From Megalobrama amblycephala (lineage: Eukaryota > Chordata > Actinopteri > Cypriniformes > Xenocyprididae), in assembly GCF_018812025.1 (NCBI RefSeq), contig NC_063054.1:32320412-32384411 (forward strand): a stretch of 64,000 nucleotides of DNA. Reading direction: 5' to 3'. Below are positions 61,655 through 64,000 of the stretch, in pieces. Under the pieces are notes generated by a model. The model had not been told where the DNA came from, ran no database searches, and saw nothing but the letters and a program-made list of their open reading frames with translations. The first letter of the stretch is position 1; each line of letters starts with the position of its first letter. Both the position numbers and the translations under genes were made by a program.

Positions 61655-63490
61655 TTACATGAAGTCGTCTGAATCGTAGCCATCCTGCAGAGAAAATGAT
61701 CATATCAAGTCATAACAGAATTTGTGTCAGTGCTCAACAATATATATTAAACTCGAAGCATGCATTACCTCATTTGTGGTCATGTTGTCACTCTTCATGA
61801 GCGTTGAATAATTCCTACAGGAAAGAAGAACATGTAAGTACACAAAACGAATGCTTTTGCCTGTAAGTAACAGGTCTCAAAATGACTGATTCTGATGTAC
61901 AAATGTTATGTTCTTATTATTTTTATTTATCTATATACAGTAGAGTTCAAAAGTCTGAGACAACATTGAAAATATTGCACAAACATGTAGAGCTCAAATG
62001 CTGCTGTAATTAATCATAATAAAAAAAGATGATTTAACAAATATAATTATGCAAATAATATAAATTGTAATGAAAAGAAAATGTGTATTTTTCAAAAATT
62101 AACAAACAAAAAGCATAATAATTGTTTGTGTTTAGGTTAAGATCTGCATCTCAACATCTTAACAACATGCAGCACCTTAATTCTTCCATCTCCTTTTTCT
62201 TCTTCATTTCCTCCTTCTCTTTCTTCTTCTGCTCTTGTATTTGAGCCTTCTTCTCATTTCTTTCCTCTCTGTCCCGAGACTCCTTCTCAGCGGCAAGATC
62301 AGGATAGCGCTCCTCTTTCGTTTTCTCTAGTCTGTTGACAACTTCGTTGATTTTCTTTTCTACCGTCACAATTTTCACCTGTTGATATTGAAGTGCAGTT
62401 GAATGTTTATACAGAATTTGCAATTATTTACAAGATTTCAAAGTGCAATAGTAATACCCGAACACTTAAAAATCAAGAGATTTTTTGCATATCTGACTTT
62501 ACTACCTTAATGTTTCAATTGTACAAAAACAAGAATTTGCAGCAATGTGCACAAAATCATAGTGCTTATCAAGGAAGCATCATACCTCCTTCTGTCGATG
62601 GAAGCCTATCTGACCGACATCCATGTCTGCTGTTTTTTTCAGATTGCCCCATGGTGTGTAGACAACATTAATATTGTTCATTTTGCATCCTGTAAATAAA
62701 AATACAGTTGAAATCACACCTTCAATAACACTGTTAACAAACAAGTTTCGATGTTTCTCGTAAAGAAGCAGTACCCTGAATACTGTTGTTTTTGACCAGC
62801 TGGGCACAGTCAATCAGGACTTCTTTTGGTATGTCTTCTATCATTACACCCTTTAATCAATTAACATAACTGTCAACAACACAGAAATATTATAAATACG
62901 GCTGTAGGCTAAAATGCATTTCACTTCTCAAAATACCTTGGGCATTCTTAGATATACGTGAGCAGATGAGAGCTTGTCCACATGGAACCTGGAATCACAG
63001 AAACATTCATTGCAGTTCAAAACTAGAAAAATATATTTAATTTGTGGTGGCAAGCACCAAAATAAATGTTCTCACCAAATATCTTCAGGCCATCCATATT
63101 TTATAAGATCTTCATCTGTTGAAAAACAAAAACAGCTATTAATGGTCTGACAAGCACAGGATGCTGAAAAGTATTACTTATGAGAAAACCAGCACTTACT
63201 TTCATATTTATCTTTGCCCATGTAGATTGTATAGGGTGGTGAGACAACTGCAAAAGATAAGCACATATTGCAACTTTTAAAAAGCAGTTTGTTCTTGCTA
63301 TAACTGAACCGCCAACAATATAAAGCAACATATATTGCAGTTATGATAATCTTTTTGTTTTATGCTCTATATTTTGTTGTATTTATTTGTAAGCATTATA
63401 ATTATTCATACTGTCCTTGTTGACAACATAAACAGTCTTCCCTGGGCACACAATTCACTACTCACCGTCGCTTGTAAAGTAAAACACCAT
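61655..63490 (-). CDS. ccdc25: Coiled-coil domain-containing protein 25, complete, 9 coding exons
   Basis: Exons in gene order: 63490-63466 (ATG), 63247-63200, 63115-63076, 62988-62937, 62850-62775, 62689-62586, 62378-62176, 61814-61769 and 61684-61655 (stop TAA). All are GT-AG, and the phases close to 207 residues against 208 in human. The N-terminal NFACT-R (DUF814) domain is seen in [64 protein letters not shown] and [20 protein letters not shown]. From about residue 116 a Lys/Glu-rich coiled coil ([20 protein letters not shown] onward, to KKKKEMEEL) follows, then an acidic tail ending DGYDSDDFM. In mammals CCDC25 has been reported as a plasma-membrane sensor of extracellular trap DNA, and its NFACT-R fold is shared with ribosome-quality-control proteins. 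No signal peptide is present. Confidence 0.97.
61935..62135. repeat. AT-rich repeat in ccdc25 intron
   Basis: It begins atacagtagagttcaaaagt, a terminus like those of small Tc1-type MITEs, but the opposite end is unclear. It lies between the exons at 61814 and 62176. Confidence 0.4.
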
Positions 63491-64000
63491 CTTTCCGCAT
63501 AGACACAACCTTTGAAAGGTCTCACTATATGTGTATTCAGCAAAACACTAAGCACATCAGGGGTAAATCATCTGTATCAGAGGCACATGTCATGTGTGCC
63601 ATCTACTCCGACCACAACATGAACCAAGCAGCGCTGAAATGAATTAGCGATTCGTGAAAGAATTGTTCGATTGAATCGGATCTTTTCAGTGAATTAGTCT
63701 GACTGTAAAAAAAAAAAGACATATTAAGTACAGACACATAAAATAATGTTTTTATGGTCTGAACTATCCTCACAGATCAGCAGCTGCATACTACTCTTAC
63801 TATTTCTGCCATAGAAAGATGTGGTAAAAGTAGTGAGAGAAGTTTTATCAAACTTCTAGAGTTGATTTTATTAAATAAAAAACTTTTTTAAATTAATTTT
63901 GTGTTTAACGTAGATGTTATTCAGATTATAAATGACAACAAACTTGAACGTACAGTCCAACGGATTTTTAACCGGTTCTTTGAATCAAATTGTCCAAAAG
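63491..64000. other. ccdc25: ccdc25 5' flank and promoter region
   Basis: There is no TATA box at a convincing position. At about 63645-63705 lies a gattcgtgaaagaattgttc-type fragment of the common gaatc-rich fish repeat. No other gene starts inside the window; in tetrapods a divergent esco2 would be expected next, but nothing here supports it. Confidence 0.4.

Noticed and set aside
62151..62423. Single 90-codon frame starting MQILYKHS
   Set aside because: Only the part from the acceptor at 62378 to the donor at 62176 is a ccdc25 exon; the start and end of the open frame are intron sequence.

Overview
The window looks like nuclear DNA of a cyprinid-type teleost fish. Its coding sequence is split by GT-AG introns, it is AT-rich, and it is crowded with the short inverted-repeat DNA transposons, TTAA-flanked MITEs, Tc1-like elements and microsatellites typical of zebrafish and carp relatives. 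The species cannot be fixed from sequence alone.

Four protein-coding genes can be assembled exon by exon, with every reading-frame junction closing: the 3' half of reps1 (plus strand, 1261-6918), the whole of clu/clusterin (minus, coding 10721-14649, with a non-coding first exon and TATA promoter near 16.5 kb), the whole of scara3 (plus, coding 24733-34791) and the whole of ccdc25 (minus, coding 61655-63490). As far as I recall, clu, scara3 and ccdc25 are also neighbours in tetrapods (human 8p21), so this is a conserved block with reps1 beside it in the fish. These genes share no pathway: REPS1 is an endocytic Ral-effector partner, clusterin a secreted chaperone, SCARA3 a collagen-tailed stress-response membrane protein, and CCDC25 a coiled-coil NFACT-R-domain protein reported as a DNA sensor. 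clu and scara3 are transcribed divergently from about 8 kb of shared upstream DNA, and the clu promoter carries a heat-shock element in the expected place.

The other roughly 45 kb holds no further gene that I can support. The 26 kb between scara3 and ccdc25 is a graveyard of nested transposons: a THAP-domain element with a MITE inside it; a 1.17 kb foldback element carrying an internal minisatellite and a perfect 6-bp target duplication, sitting inside an older element; a three-deep nest at 44.9-47.45 kb; a broken Tc1-like element with 36 residues between the second D and the E of its catalytic triad; a DD34E Tc1 relic inside another MITE; and a 153-bp-scale duplicated segment, one copy of which took a TTAA insertion while the other kept the empty site. 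I saw no new multi-gene system. The best leads are the scara3 weak splice donor (possible collagen-less isoform), the clu promoter architecture, and the datable nested insertions. Repeat family names are from memory and were not searched.
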